Source: Blastococcus saxobsidens
GTDB taxonomy: Bacteria; Actinomycetota; Actinomycetes; Mycobacteriales; Geodermatophilaceae
Assembly (NCBI RefSeq): GCF_002938435.1
Contig: NZ_POQT01000034.1
Span: forward strand, 1 to 48,908
Reading direction: 5' to 3'
Length of the DNA: 48,908 bases
The notes under the pieces were generated by a model. It was given only the letters and a program-made list of their open reading frames with translations. It did not search any database and was not told where the DNA came from. This document shows positions 8,782 through 16,824 of this stretch, piece by piece. The translations under genes and the position numbers were made by a program. Every line of letters begins with the position of its first letter. The first letter of the stretch is position 1.

Positions 8782-9252
8782 ATGCCCGACGCCTTCCCGT
8801 CCCTCGCCGAGCTCACCGCCGAGGAGGACGAGCTGCAGTTCACCTCGTTCACCAACGACGACGCGTGGACGGTCGGTTCGGCGCTCGTGGCCGCTGCCCG
8901 TGCGGCCGGTGCGCCGGTCGCCGTGGAGATCGCGCGCAACGGGCACCGGCTCTTCTCCGCAGCGATGCCCGGGGCCACCCCGGACAACGCGTCGTGGATC
9001 GAGCGCAAGAGCCGCGTGGTGCACCGGTTCGGGCACAGCTCGCTGTACGTGCGCCAGGCCAGCATCGAGCGCGGCACCACGTTCGAGGAGCAGTTCGGCC
9101 TGGATCCCGCCCGCTACGCCGCGCACGGCGGCGCGTTCCCACTCCTGGTGCGCGACGTCGGCCCCGTGGGTGTGCTGGCGGTGTCCGGGCTCCCCCAGCT
9201 CGAGGACCACCGGATGCTCACCGGCGTCCTCCGGGAGCACCTGGGTCGCTGA
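8782..9252 (+). CDS. UPF0303 / haem-degrading (HbpS-GlcG-like) domain protein
   Basis: 156 residues matching the UPF0303 family, related to GlcG/HbpS. Visible blocks are LQFTSFTNDDAWTVG, PVAVEIARNGHRLFSAAMPG, NASWIERKSRVVHRFGHSSLYV and GAFPLLVRDVGPVGVLAVSGLPQLEDH. HbpS-like proteins bind haem or small metabolites; the yeast relative YBR137W works in tail-anchored protein targeting, so function is open. ATG 8782 follows AGGAAAGGGGC, a good ribosome site. No signal peptide is seen, unlike secreted HbpS. Confidence 0.8.
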   Translation: MPDAFPSLAELTAEEDELQFTSFTNDDAWTVGSALVAAARAAGAPVAVEIARNGHRLFSAAMPGATPDNASWIERKSRVVHRFGHSSLYVRQASIERGTTFEEQFGLDPARYAAHGGAFPLLVRDVGPVGVLAVSGLPQLEDHRMLTGVLREHLGR

Positions 9253-9464
9253 GCGACCGGCGCCTCCCGCGGTGGAGGGCATCGGATGCCGGGCGCCACG
9301 CCGCCGCGCCGGGAAGCCGGCACACAAGTCACCAACTGACCGAGACGCTTTCGTCCGGTTTCTGCCAGTGCGGGACCGCATCACGGGTCCGTAACGTGAC
9401 TCTCAGCAGCCGGGCCGTACCGGTCCGTCACCCAGAGCGCCCACCCGCCACCGAGGAGCTTCCC

Positions 9465-9920
9465 ATGCCTTCCTTCTCCCGCCCCACCCTCCACCTCGTC
9501 CACGACGGCGCGACCGGCTTCGCCACGGAAGCCCGCATCCCCGAGCCGCGGGCAGCCGTCGAGGCCTCCCTCCCCGCCTGGGACAGCGCCGGATGGGCCC
9601 CCACCCCGCAGTGGGAGGCCACGCCGGAGTGGGAGTCCGCCGAGGTCTGGCCCGAGACCCCCGCGTCGACCGCGGAGCCGGCCGGCGAGGAGGCATGGCG
9701 GATGGACGCGCTCTGCGCCGAGACCGACCCCGAGGCGTTCTTCCCCGAGAAGGGCGGCTCCACCCGCGATGCCAAGCGGGTGTGCACCGGCTGCCCGGTC
9801 CGCGCCCAGTGCCTGGAGTTCGCGCTGGCCAACGACGAGCGGTTCGGCATCTGGGGCGGGCTCTCGGAGCGGGAGCGCCGCCGGCTCCGCCAGCAGCGCG
9901 TCGGCTCGATCAGCGCCTGA
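9465..9920 (+). CDS. whiB2: WhiB-family [4Fe-4S] transcription factor, WhiB2/WhmD type
   Basis: 151 residues. The four cluster cysteines are Cys84, Cys107, Cys110 and Cys116 (C-x22-C-x2-C-x5-C), followed by the G[IV]WGG turn at 128-132 and a basic ERERRRLRQQR helix. The CAETDPEAFFPEKGGSTRDAKR and ERFGIWGGLSERERRR stretches are those of WhiB2/WhmD, the septation regulator of Streptomyces and mycobacteria. An ~80-residue acidic, Trp/Pro-rich N-terminal extension (repeated WE/PEWES elements) is longer than usual and could be an activation or partner-binding region. ATG 9465 has GAGGAG seven bases upstream. The 212-bp upstream region is probably a complex promoter. Confidence 0.85.
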   Translation: MPSFSRPTLHLVHDGATGFATEARIPEPRAAVEASLPAWDSAGWAPTPQWEATPEWESAEVWPETPASTAEPAGEEAWRMDALCAETDPEAFFPEKGGSTRDAKRVCTGCPVRAQCLEFALANDERFGIWGGLSERERRRLRQQRVGSISA

Positions 9921-10008
9921 CCGGCCTTCGATCGCGCACCACCGGCGTGAGGCCGGACGGCGCGGGTAGGGAGGGTGGACCCCACCCACACCCGCCGAGG
10001 AGTTCTCC

Positions 10009-10557
10009 ATGGCCCGCAACACCCTGTCCCGCTCGCTCCACGACCTCGGTCTCTCCGCCTGGTTCGGCGGCACGCTGGCCAACGCCGTCGCGCTGAACGC
10101 CGCCGCGGGCGAGGCCGGGACCGACTCCGCCACCGGCCGCGTCGCCAACGCCGGCTGGGACCGGTGGACCCCGGTGAACGCCGCCGCCATCGGCGCCCAC
10201 CTGATCGGCAGCATCGGCCAGGTCCGCGCGAACAAGCAGCGGGTCGCGCAGCAGCAGGGCGTCGCCGGCATGTCGACCCTCAAGACGCTGGTCACCGCCG
10301 CCGCCCTCGGCGCCACCGCCTACAGCCGCGTGCTCGGGCAGCGGGTGTCGGCCGCCGGTGCCGTGCCGTCCAAGTCGGGCACGAGGCCCAGCAAGCGCAC
10401 CAAGGTCGCGCAGGCCGAGGTCGCAGCCGCCCAGCAGCAGCTGGACACCCTCCAGTGGGTCATCCCCGCTCTCACCGGCACGCTGGTGGCGATCAGCTCC
10501 TACGCCGGCGAGCAGCAGCGCCCCGGCGAGGTGGCCAAGGGCATCGCCGCCGTCTGA
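10009..10557 (+). CDS. conserved small membrane protein, unknown function
   Basis: 182 residues, not recognised as a named family. The first segment (LGLSAWFGGTLANAVALNAA) and NAAAIGAHLIGSIG, STLKTLVTAAALGATAYSRVLG and WVIPALTGTLVAISSYAGEQQ look like three or four weak membrane helices, with a Lys/Gln-rich linker at about 120-145. It ends PGEVAKGIAAV. The ATG at 10009 is preceded by CGAGGAG. It lies after whiB2 but with an 88-bp gap, so it probably has its own promoter. I cannot propose a function. Confidence 0.65.
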   Translation: MARNTLSRSLHDLGLSAWFGGTLANAVALNAAAGEAGTDSATGRVANAGWDRWTPVNAAAIGAHLIGSIGQVRANKQRVAQQQGVAGMSTLKTLVTAAALGATAYSRVLGQRVSAAGAVPSKSGTRPSKRTKVAQAEVAAAQQQLDTLQWVIPALTGTLVAISSYAGEQQRPGEVAKGIAAV

Positions 10558-10568
10558 CGCTCCCTGCC

Positions 10569-10604
10569 CGACCGGCCCCCGCCTCACGGGGCGAGGGCCG
10601 GTCG
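10569..10604. terminator. bidirectional hairpin terminator
   Basis: CGACCGGCCC and GGGCCGGTCG form a perfect 10-bp stem around a 16-nt loop that can itself pair (CCCC with GGGG). It fills the gap between the convergent 10009-10557 gene and selO. Confidence 0.65.
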
Positions 10605-10612
10605 CGCTCCGG

Positions 10613-12076
10613 TCAGGTGCCGCAGAAGGTCACGTAGGGCCCGAACGCGTCGGGGGCCGGCTGCGCGTAGCGCTCCAGGCCGGGGCGCTCGTCGAAGGGC
10701 CGGGCCACCACCTCGAGCAGCCGGTGCAGCGGCCCGGTGTCGCCGTCGGTCGCGGCGGTCAGCGCCTGCTCCACCAGGTGGTTGCGCGGGACGTACACCG
10801 GGTTGGTCCGGTCCATCAGGTCCGCGTCGGGCGCCAGCGCGCGCCAGCGCTCCAGCCAGCCGTCGAAGGCCGCGAGGTCGAGCACGAGCAGCCGGGCCGG
10901 CTCCGCGTCGCCCCGCGCCGCCTCGCCGAGCCGGCGGAAGAACGTCGTGTGGTCCAGCCGGTTGTCGCGCATGAGGGCCAGCAGGTCGGTGGCCAACGGC
11001 TCGGCGACCTCGTCGGCCAGGCCCTCGGGCAGGCCGAGCTTCGCGCGCATGCCCGCCATCCAGACTGCGCTGTACCGGCGGCGGAAGGTGCCCAGGGCCT
11101 CGGTCGCGATCCCCACCGCCGTCTCCTGGTCCTCGGCCAGCAGCGGGAGGAGCGCCTCGGCCAGCCGGGCGAGGTTCCACTCGGTCACCACCGGCTGGTT
11201 GCCGTAGGCGTAGCGGCCACCGGTGTCGATCGAGCTGTAGACCGTCGCCGGGTCGAAGACGTCGAGGAACGCGCACGGCCCGTAGTCGATCGTCTCGCCG
11301 GAGATGGTCACGTTGTCGGTGTTCATGACGCCGTGCACGAAGCCGACCAGCATCCAGCGTGCGACCAGCGACGCCTGCGCCTCCAGCACCGCCTCGTACA
11401 GGGCCAGGTACGGCTGCTCGGCGTCCGCCGCCGCTGGGTGGTGGCGGGCGATCGCGTGGTCGGCGAGCCGGCGCAGCAGGTCGACGTCCCCGGTGGCCGC
11501 GACGTACTGGAAGCTGCCGACGCGCAGGTGGCTGGCCGCCACCCGGGCCAGCACCGCGCCCGGGAGCATGGTCTCGCGGCGGACCGGGCGGCCGGTGGCC
11601 ACCACGGCGAGCGACCGGGTCGTGGGGATCCCCAGGGCGTGCATCGCCTCGCTGACGACGTACTCGCGCAGCATGGGCCCCACGGCGGCCAGGCCGTCGC
11701 CCCCGCGGGCCAGCGGAGTGCGGCCGGCGCCCTTGAGGTGCAGGTCGCGCAGCCGGCCCCGGTCGTCGGCGAGCTCGCCGAGCAGCAGCGCCCGCCCGTC
11801 ACCCAGCCGCGGGCTGTACCCGCCGAACTGGTGCCCGGCGTAGACCTGGGCCACCGGCGCGGCCCCCTCCGGGACGGCGGTGCCGGTCAGGAACCGCAGC
11901 CCCCCGGGGCCGCGCAGCGCCGCCGGGTCCAGGCCGAGCTCCGTGGCCAGGGCGTCGTTGAGCACCAGCAGCCGTGGGTCGGGCGCCTCCTCCGCCCGCC
12001 AGGCGACCGCCAGCTCGGGCAGGTCGCGGGCGAAACGGTCGCCGAGGGCGACGGTGGGACCGGGGGCGACGCTCAC
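10613..12076 (-). CDS. selO: SelO/YdiU protein AMPylase
   Basis: 487 residues of the SelO pseudokinase family, which transfers AMP from ATP to redox proteins such as glutaredoxin and TCA enzymes. Diagnostic blocks: [73 protein letters not shown] and [12 protein letters not shown]. The protein ends YVTFCGT: Cys485, third from the end, is the position occupied by selenocysteine in animal SelO and cysteine in E. coli YdiU. GTG 12076 gives a normal N-terminus. It lies 38 bp downstream of the TSUP permease gene on the same strand, probably in one operon. Confidence 0.9.
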   Translation of the reverse strand: MSVAPGPTVALGDRFARDLPELAVAWRAEEAPDPRLLVLNDALATELGLDPAALRGPGGLRFLTGTAVPEGAAPVAQVYAGHQFGGYSPRLGDGRALLLGELADDRGRLRDLHLKGAGRTPLARGGDGLAAVGPMLREYVVSEAMHALGIPTTRSLAVVATGRPVRRETMLPGAVLARVAASHLRVGSFQYVAATGDVDLLRRLADHAIARHHPAAADAEQPYLALYEAVLEAQASLVARWMLVGFVHGVMNTDNVTISGETIDYGPCAFLDVFDPATVYSSIDTGGRYAYGNQPVVTEWNLARLAEALLPLLAEDQETAVGIATEALGTFRRRYSAVWMAGMRAKLGLPEGLADEVAEPLATDLLALMRDNRLDHTTFFRRLGEAARGDAEPARLLVLDLAAFDGWLERWRALAPDADLMDRTNPVYVPRNHLVEQALTAATDGDTGPLHRLLEVVARPFDERPGLERYAQPAPDAFGPYVTFCGT

Positions 12077-12114
12077 CGTTCGAGCGTACGTACGCCCGGC
12101 GGTCGCCGCCGCCG

Positions 12115-12939
12115 TCAGCGCAGCAGCGGTGCCACGTTCTCCGACCACACGTCGGCGCCCAGCCGGACGATGAGCGCGGTGACGACCACCAGGAACGCGA
12201 TCCGGATGAACCGGGTGCCGCGGCTGGTCGCCGTCCGGGCCCCGAGGTAGCCACCGAGCATGTTCGCGGCTCCCAGGAGGAGACCGAGCCCCCAGAACAC
12301 CGAGCCGTGCGGCACGAAGAAGAGCAGCGCCCCGATGTTGGTGGCGCAGTTGACGATCTTGGCCTTGGCGCTGGCGGCCAGGAAGTCGTAGCCGAGCAGC
12401 GAGACCATCGCGAAGACGAGGAACGACCCCGTCCCCGGGCCCAGGATCCCGTCGTAGAACCCGATGCCCGCGCCCAGGCCGGCGGCGATGCCGTGGTGCC
12501 GGCGGCCGACGTGCCGGAGCGCCGTGACCTCGCCCAGCGCCGGCCGGAACAGGGTGAATGCGCCGATGCCCACCAGCGCGACCACGATCACCGGCCGGAA
12601 CACGCTCGCCGGCAGCAGCGCGGCGACCGATGCGCCGAGGAAGCTGCTGACCAGGGCGATGCCGGCCATGGGCAGCGCCGTGCGCAGGTCCGGGCGGACC
12701 CTCCGGTAGTACGTGATCGCGCTGGTGCTCGTCCCGAACACCGATCCCAGCTTGTTCGTCGCCAGCGCCTGGACCGGGCTCATGCCGGGCACGAGCAGCA
12801 GCGCCGGCAGTTGGATGAGCCCCCCGCCACCGACCACCGCGTCGACGAAGCCGGCGGTCAGCGCCGCCAGCAGCACCAGGACGAGGGTCGAGGTGGTCAG
12901 CCCCTCGGGCAGGAAGCCGGCCGGGAAGAGGTCGATCAT
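12115..12939 (-). CDS. TSUP family (TauE/SafE) permease
   Basis: 274 residues with about eight membrane segments. TSUP hallmarks are [20 protein letters not shown] near residues 30-50, [22 protein letters not shown] near 60-80, and the repeated half [21 protein letters not shown] near 155-175. The family moves sulfite, sulfoacetate, taurine-derived or other organosulfur anions; substrate is not deducible. Its position directly before selO suggests a sulfur/redox link, which is inference. ATG 12939 is the clear start, with a poor ribosome site. It lies 99 bp downstream of the polymerase gene on the same strand. Confidence 0.85.
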   Translation of the reverse strand: MIDLFPAGFLPEGLTTSTLVLVLLAALTAGFVDAVVGGGGLIQLPALLLVPGMSPVQALATNKLGSVFGTSTSAITYYRRVRPDLRTALPMAGIALVSSFLGASVAALLPASVFRPVIVVALVGIGAFTLFRPALGEVTALRHVGRRHHGIAAGLGAGIGFYDGILGPGTGSFLVFAMVSLLGYDFLAASAKAKIVNCATNIGALLFFVPHGSVFWGLGLLLGAANMLGGYLGARTATSRGTRFIRIAFLVVVTALIVRLGADVWSENVAPLLR

Positions 12940-13038
12940 GCCGGCGACGCCGTGGCGACGACGCCGACGGGGATCTGCGGGACGCCTGCGAGCACCGCGT
13001 GATCCTTCCTCACCGCCTGCCGCGACCCGCCCGCGGCC

Positions 13039-14691
13039 TCAGCCTGCGTCGGCCCACGACCGGACGACGGCGACGTCGAGCGGGAAGTCGACCGGGAAGG
13101 AGCCGAACAGCAGCCGGCCGGCCTCCGCCGCGGCCTGCCGCACCTCCTCGGCCACCGCCTGCGCCAGGTCCTCCGGGGTGTGCACCACGACCTCGTCGTG
13201 CAGGAAGAAGACCAGGTGCGGCCGCTCCCCCGGCTCCCCCGCGCCGAGCCGCCACAGGCGGTTGCGCAGGTCGGCCAGCCAGCACAGCGCCCACTCCGCG
13301 GCGGTGCCCTGGACGACGAAGTTGCGGGTGAACCGCCCCCAGGCGCGCCGGTGCCGGTCCTGCTCCTGGCGGGAGGCACCCGGTTCGGGCGGTTCGCCCA
13401 GGTCGGCCTCGCGCGCCGGCCCGGCGGGCACCGGCGATCCGCGGCCGAGCAGCGTGCGCACCACCTCGCCCCGCTCCCCCGCCCGCGCCGCCTCCTCGAC
13501 CAGGCCGATGGCGTGCGGGTACCGGCGGGCCAGCCGCGGCAGCATCCGGCCGCTCTCCCCGCGGGTGCCTCCGTACATCGCGCCGAGCATGCCGAGCTTC
13601 GCCTCCGCTCGTGTCCCGACCGCCCCGGCGGTCACCATGCCCTGGTAGAGGTCGGCCGACCGCGCCGCCTCGGCCATCGCGAGATCGCCGCTCATCGCGG
13701 CCAGCACCCGCGGCTCCAGCTGGGCGACGTCGGCGACGACGAACCGCCAGCCCTCGTCGGCGACCGCGGCCGGTCGCACCTGGACCGGGACCGAGAGCGC
13801 GCCGCCACCGGTGGACGACCAGCGGCCGGTGACCACGCCGCCGGGGAGGAACCAGGAGCGGAACCGGCCGTCGCGCACCCAGGCGTCCAGCCACGCCCAG
13901 CCGTTGGCCTGCAGCAGCCGGGAGCGCTTCTTGTACTCCAGCAGCGGCGGCACGACGGGATGGTCGATCCCGTCCAGGGTCCAGGAGCGGGTGTCCTCCA
14001 CCGGGAGCCCGGCGCCCTGCAACGCCCGCAGCACGTCGCCCGGCGAGTCCGGGTTCAGCGCCGGTGCGTCCAGCGCGCGGCGGATCTCGCCGGCCAGCCA
14101 CTCGAGGACCGCGGGCCGGTGCCCGGCGACGGGCCGCGGTCCCAGCAGCTCGGTGAGCAGCTGCTCGTGCACGTCGGTGCGCCACGGCAGCCCGGCGTGC
14201 GTCATCTCCGCGGCGACCAGGGCGCCGGAGGACTCCGCGGCCAGCAGCAGCTCCAGCCGGCGCCGCTCCGGGGAGGCGCCGAGCACGGCCTGCTGGCGGG
14301 CGTGCTCGGCGAGCGGGTCGAGCCGGTCCGCAGGATCGTCCAGCGGGAAGAGCGCGGCGTCGGTCGCGGTGACCGGCTGGAGCGCGTCCCAGCCCGGCGA
14401 CTCGTCGGCCGTCAGCAGGGAGCGGTCGGCGAAGGGCGAGCGCCGCAGCAGCGCATGGGTGAGCCGCAGGTCGGTGCAGCGGGCCACCCGGACCCCGGCG
14501 TCGAGCAGCCCCGGGTACCAGCGGGTGGTGTCGTCCCAGATCCAGCGCACCGGCGCCGGCTCCTGCGCGCGGACGAACTCCGGCAGGGTGGCCGCCGACA
14601 GGCGGGTCGCCGCGCCGCCCGGGCCGTGCGACGACGGCTCGACCGCCTCGACGACGTCCCCGCCGCGGCGCACGAGGACGATCCGCTTCAC
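13039..14691 (-). CDS. family A DNA polymerase with exonuclease-like domain (bifunctional 3'-5' exonuclease/polymerase type)
   Basis: 550 residues, much shorter than PolI and without the 5' nuclease. The N-terminal ~170 residues sit where the DnaQ-like 3'-5' exonuclease would be, but typical DxE exo motifs are hard to see, so it may be inactive. Polymerase motifs are present: A (FVVADVAQLEPRV, Asp321), B/O-helix (RAEAKLGMLGAMYGG) and C (FFLHDEVVVHTP, His498-Asp499-Glu500). The metal aspartates are kept. This is the actinobacterial stand-alone family A polymerase usually annotated as bifunctional; role in repair is inference. GTG 14691 (MKRIVLVRRGGD) is chosen over GTG 14730, whose extra 13 residues look non-coding. 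Confidence 0.8.
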   Translation of the reverse strand: MKRIVLVRRGGDVVEAVEPSSHGPGGAATRLSAATLPEFVRAQEPAPVRWIWDDTTRWYPGLLDAGVRVARCTDLRLTHALLRRSPFADRSLLTADESPGWDALQPVTATDAALFPLDDPADRLDPLAEHARQQAVLGASPERRRLELLLAAESSGALVAAEMTHAGLPWRTDVHEQLLTELLGPRPVAGHRPAVLEWLAGEIRRALDAPALNPDSPGDVLRALQGAGLPVEDTRSWTLDGIDHPVVPPLLEYKKRSRLLQANGWAWLDAWVRDGRFRSWFLPGGVVTGRWSSTGGGALSVPVQVRPAAVADEGWRFVVADVAQLEPRVLAAMSGDLAMAEAARSADLYQGMVTAGAVGTRAEAKLGMLGAMYGGTRGESGRMLPRLARRYPHAIGLVEEAARAGERGEVVRTLLGRGSPVPAGPAREADLGEPPEPGASRQEQDRHRRAWGRFTRNFVVQGTAAEWALCWLADLRNRLWRLGAGEPGERPHLVFFLHDEVVVHTPEDLAQAVAEEVRQAAAEAGRLLFGSFPVDFPLDVAVVRSWADAG

Positions 14692-14774
14692 CCCCGCAGT
14701 CTTCCCGACGCCTGTGACAGCGCCCGGCACGTGCGTCCGCTGCCCCGCGACAGATCCCGGGGCAGACTGCGGGC

Positions 14775-15095
14775 ATGAGTCCGCCGCCGAGACCCCCGGG
14801 TCCGGAACGCGGCGTCGTCCGGTTGCTCAACACCGCCGGTGGCCGGGTCCTCTGCCTGGCCGGCGAGGTCGACGCGGCGTCCGTCGACTCGTTCGTGGCC
14901 CGCTACGGCCGGGAGCCCATGCCGGTCGACGGCATCGACGCGGGGTCGGTCACCGGGCTGTCGCTGCCCGCGGTGGACCTGGTACTCGACCACCTCTCCG
15001 CCGCCGAGCGGGCCGGGCGGACGGTCCGGGTGCGCCGCTCCCCCGCCGTGGAACGGCTGCTCGGCCCCGGGCCCGCGTGGAGCACCCGTAGCTGA
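14775..15095 (+). CDS. STAS-domain (anti-anti-sigma-like) protein
   Basis: 106 residues with the alternating strand/helix pattern of a small STAS domain: VRLLNTAGGRVLCLAGEVDAASVDSF, then VDGIDAGSVTGLSLPAVDLVLDHLSAAERAGRTVRVRRSPAVERLL. The conserved Ser/Thr phosphosite loop (DxSG-type) is replaced by DAGSVTGLS, with candidates Ser and Thr but not a canonical motif. It could modulate an anti-sigma factor or a phosphorelay by binding. ATG 14775 starts the gene, divergent from the polymerase gene (83 bp apart). Its 3' end overlaps what appears to be the decayed end of an ArsC gene. Confidence 0.65.
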   Translation: MSPPPRPPGPERGVVRLLNTAGGRVLCLAGEVDAASVDSFVARYGREPMPVDGIDAGSVTGLSLPAVDLVLDHLSAAERAGRTVRVRRSPAVERLLGPGPAWSTRS

Positions 15096-15202
15096 TCCAG
15101 CGGCCGATGGTGCTCTCCGACGACGGCCGCGCCCGGGTGGCCCGGGACGGCGAGACGCTGGCCGAGGTCGTCGCGGCCGCGCGCGGCGGCGACGGGACCT
15201 GA
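15080..15202 (+). pseudogene. C-terminal remnant of an ArsC/Spx-type arsenate reductase gene
   Basis: Reading this frame gives EHP-stop-LIQRPMVLSDDGRARVA, then a tail ending AEVVAAARGGDGT. This matches the C-terminal signature of ArsC-family reductases (HPxLIxRPIVV...G...RPxE.vlel), in which HP and RP flank the conserved Arg. A TAG (15089-15091) stands exactly where one residue (often Ser or Ile) belongs between HP and LI. The N-terminal CxxS active-site part is absent from the window; upstream sequence is the STAS gene in another frame. This looks like the leftover end of a deleted gene. The 31-codon ORF from ATG 15107 is not expected to be functional. Confidence 0.55.
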
Positions 15203-15237
15203 TCTTTCCCGTGGCGCCGGGCGGGTAGGGCCACCGG

Positions 15238-15393
15238 GTGCCCACCGAGATGGACCCCAGCGACCCGGACACCCTCTACGCCGAGGGGCCGGTCGCCCCC
15301 GAGCCACCCGACGACGACCTGCCGGAAACCTCGCCGATGACCGACAAGGGTGGGACCGGCCCGGGCCCCGACGACCTCGACCGGCTGCTCTGA
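15238..15393 (+). CDS. small acidic protein, unknown function
   Basis: A 51-codon ORF from GTG 15238 (or ATG 15250), preceded by GGGTAGGG at a suitable distance. The product is Pro/Asp-rich and very acidic (TLYAEGPVAPEPPDDDLPETS, then PGPDDLDRLL at the end). It has no cysteines or membrane segment and is probably disordered. Third-position GC is high, in keeping with real coding sequence. It resembles small conserved actinobacterial acidic proteins of unknown role. It could also be chance. Confidence 0.4.
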   Translation: MPTEMDPSDPDTLYAEGPVAPEPPDDDLPETSPMTDKGGTGPGPDDLDRLL

Positions 15394-15415
15394 CCGGTCG
15401 CCGGGGCCACCGGCG

Positions 15416-16327
15416 TCAGCGGTAGTTCACGTGCGGGTGGTCCATGTGGTTGGCGGTGGCGCTGCCGCGGTTCTCCATCGCCTTCCACGAGCCGTTGGCC
15501 GACGACAGCATCCGCTGCCTGTAGATGAGGTAGTCCACGCCCAGCTCGTCCCAGTGCGCCCGGTGGTACTCCACGATCGCGTTCCCGAGTGCGACATCGG
15601 ACATCACCATGTAGTCCAGCGCCAGGCCGGAGGGATGGCCACCGGGATCAGCGGCACTGGCCCGGGTGCCACCGATGGTGATGCTGTCGGCGCCTGGCAC
15701 ATTGCTGACGACGGCGTTGGCAGCGCGCTGGGTCTGCGGCCGCACGGCACCGGCGCTGTTCGTGATCTTCGCGATGGCGCTGGCCGCGGTGGACGCGGCG
15801 GCCACCGGCGCGCGCTGCGCGGACTGGGTCGCCGTGGCGGTCGCGGCCTCGACGGCGGCCGCCTCGGCGGCGGCCTCGGCGGCGGCGGCCTCGGCGGCGG
15901 CGGCCTCGGCGGCGGCGGCCGCCTCGGCAGCGGCCTTGGCTCGCGCCTCCTCCTCGGCCTTCGCCTTGGCCTCCTCCTCCGCCTTGCGGCGGTCGAGCTC
16001 GGCCTGGTCGGCGGCGGCCTGCACCTGCTGGGCCTCGGCCTCGGCGGCCTGGCGGTCGCTGCGGCTGGCGGCCAGGTCCTCCAGCGGCTGCAGGTCCTCG
16101 GTGACGTCGATGGGGCCGGACTGCGCGGTGAGGCCGAGCTCCTGGGCGACGCTCACCGACTCGGGCACGTCGGCCTCGGCCTGGGCCGCCGGCTCGATGC
16201 CGATCAGCACGTTCACGAGGACTGCGCCGGCGGCGGCCATCCCGAGGTAGACGCCGGGACGGCGGGCGGGCGTGGGGGTGCGGAAGCGCGAGCGGGCAGC
16301 GCGACCGGCGGTGGTGCGGCGGTTCAT
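15416..16327 (-). CDS. exported Ala-rich coiled-coil protein with M15-like (VanY-type) peptidase domain
   Basis: 303 residues. The basic N-terminus (MNRRTTAGRAARSR...) is followed by one hydrophobic segment at about 30-50 (GVYLGMAAAGAVLVNVLIGI), a signal anchor or signal peptide. Next comes a long Ala/Glu/Lys coiled coil at ~85-170. The C-terminal domain (~215-303) carries His231 and Asp238 (GGHPSGLALD) and a final HMDHPHVN with His294/297/299, an arrangement like the zinc ligands of D,D/L,D-carboxypeptidases of the M15/ARB_07466-like type. It should act on peptidoglycan outside the membrane. ATG 16327 has GGAG upstream; ATG 16345 is an alternative. It is preceded by a c-di-AMP riboswitch, as known for actinobacterial cell-wall hydrolases. 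Confidence 0.8.
   Translation of the reverse strand: MNRRTTAGRAARSRFRTPTPARRPGVYLGMAAAGAVLVNVLIGIEPAAQAEADVPESVSVAQELGLTAQSGPIDVTEDLQPLEDLAASRSDRQAAEAEAQQVQAAADQAELDRRKAEEEAKAKAEEEARAKAAAEAAAAAEAAAAEAAAAEAAAEAAAVEAATATATQSAQRAPVAAASTAASAIAKITNSAGAVRPQTQRAANAVVSNVPGADSITIGGTRASAADPGGHPSGLALDYMVMSDVALGNAIVEYHRAHWDELGVDYLIYRQRMLSSANGSWKAMENRGSATANHMDHPHVNYR
15859..15925. repeat. in-gene tandem repeat (15-bp unit, Ala/Glu)
   Basis: Imperfect tandem copies of GCCTCGGCGGCGGCG encode (on the minus strand) AAAEA units of the coiled coil in the peptidase gene. Unit lengths of 12 and 15 bp alternate, so copy number may vary between strains. Confidence 0.6.
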
Positions 16328-16361
16328 GGGTGTTCGGTGCTCCATGTGTGTGGGCGCGGCG

Positions 16362-16379
16362 GTGCCCCGCTAGGGGCAC
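16362..16379 (-). other. stem-loop in the leader just before the peptidase start
   Basis: GTGCCCC and GGGGCAC form a perfect 7-bp stem with a 4-nt loop, 17 nt upstream of ATG 16345 and ~35 nt upstream of ATG 16327. It may be part of the riboswitch output. No U-run follows. Apart from this hairpin I see nothing recognisable between the aptamer and the gene (16346-16612). Confidence 0.35.
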
Positions 16380-16612
16380 ACGGGCGCGGGTGTGCGGGCA
16401 GCGGCGGCCGCGGCCGCGCCGGGGCGGTCCACCAGGGAAGCGGCAGGGAGCCGGTCGAGCGGAGGCGCTCGGGGCGGTGGGCCCGCGGTGGCGCGGCGTC
16501 AGGTGCGGCCGCGCGGGGTCAGATCCGGGAGCACACCCGGGGCAGGCGATGGGTGGAGCGGGGTCCTACGTCCGTGCAGGGGCACGCCATCCGGCGGCTC
16601 TCCGTTCTTCCG

Positions 16613-16788
16613 TTGCCGCCTACCGAGTTAGCTGACGGATTCGGGCGGGAAGCAGCCCTACCGGCCCCGGGCTCACGCCCGGGACTGGATTCACCCCAGT
16701 ACTGCGATGGGTCCCCGGCTCGCCCTGGAGGGCGACTCGGCGGCGTCCGACCGGACTCCCCTGGTGGGGACGTAACGACCGGGCGGAC
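16613..16788 (-). ncRNA. c-di-AMP riboswitch (ydaO-yuaA type)
   Basis: On the minus strand the 3' part reads CCGAATCCGTCAGCTAACTC (complement of about 16625-16644) followed by GGTAGGCGG, the strongly conserved end of ydaO aptamers. Further 5' are GAGCCGGGGACCCA, GGGGTGAATCC and GGCCGGTAGGGC, the other conserved blocks in correct order. Length is ~175 nt. In actinobacteria this class sits before Rpf and NlpC/P60-type wall hydrolase genes and turns them off when c-di-AMP is high. Here it precedes the M15-like peptidase by a ~285-nt leader. Identification is from consensus recognition by eye. Confidence 0.88.
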
Positions 16789-16794
16789 GGCGCA

Positions 16795-16824
16795 ACGGTA
16801 GCCGTCGTTATGCACCCGTGACAA
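16795..16824 (-). promoter_or_regulatory. candidate promoter of the riboswitch transcript
   Basis: On the minus strand TTGTCA (16819-16824) and TACCGT (16795-16800) are spaced by 18 bp. They match -35 TTGACA at 5/6 and the relaxed actinobacterial -10 TAnnnT. The predicted start at ~16788 is right at the aptamer's 5' end. Confidence 0.45.

Noticed and set aside
9253..9464. BldD or WhiA operator upstream of whiB2
   Set aside because: Short imperfect repeats (GGACC...GGTCC, GTCAC...TGAC) do not fit the consensus well enough.
15859..15925. CRISPR-like or other repeat array
   Set aside because: It is an in-frame Ala/Glu-coding microrepeat inside a coiled coil, with no spacers.
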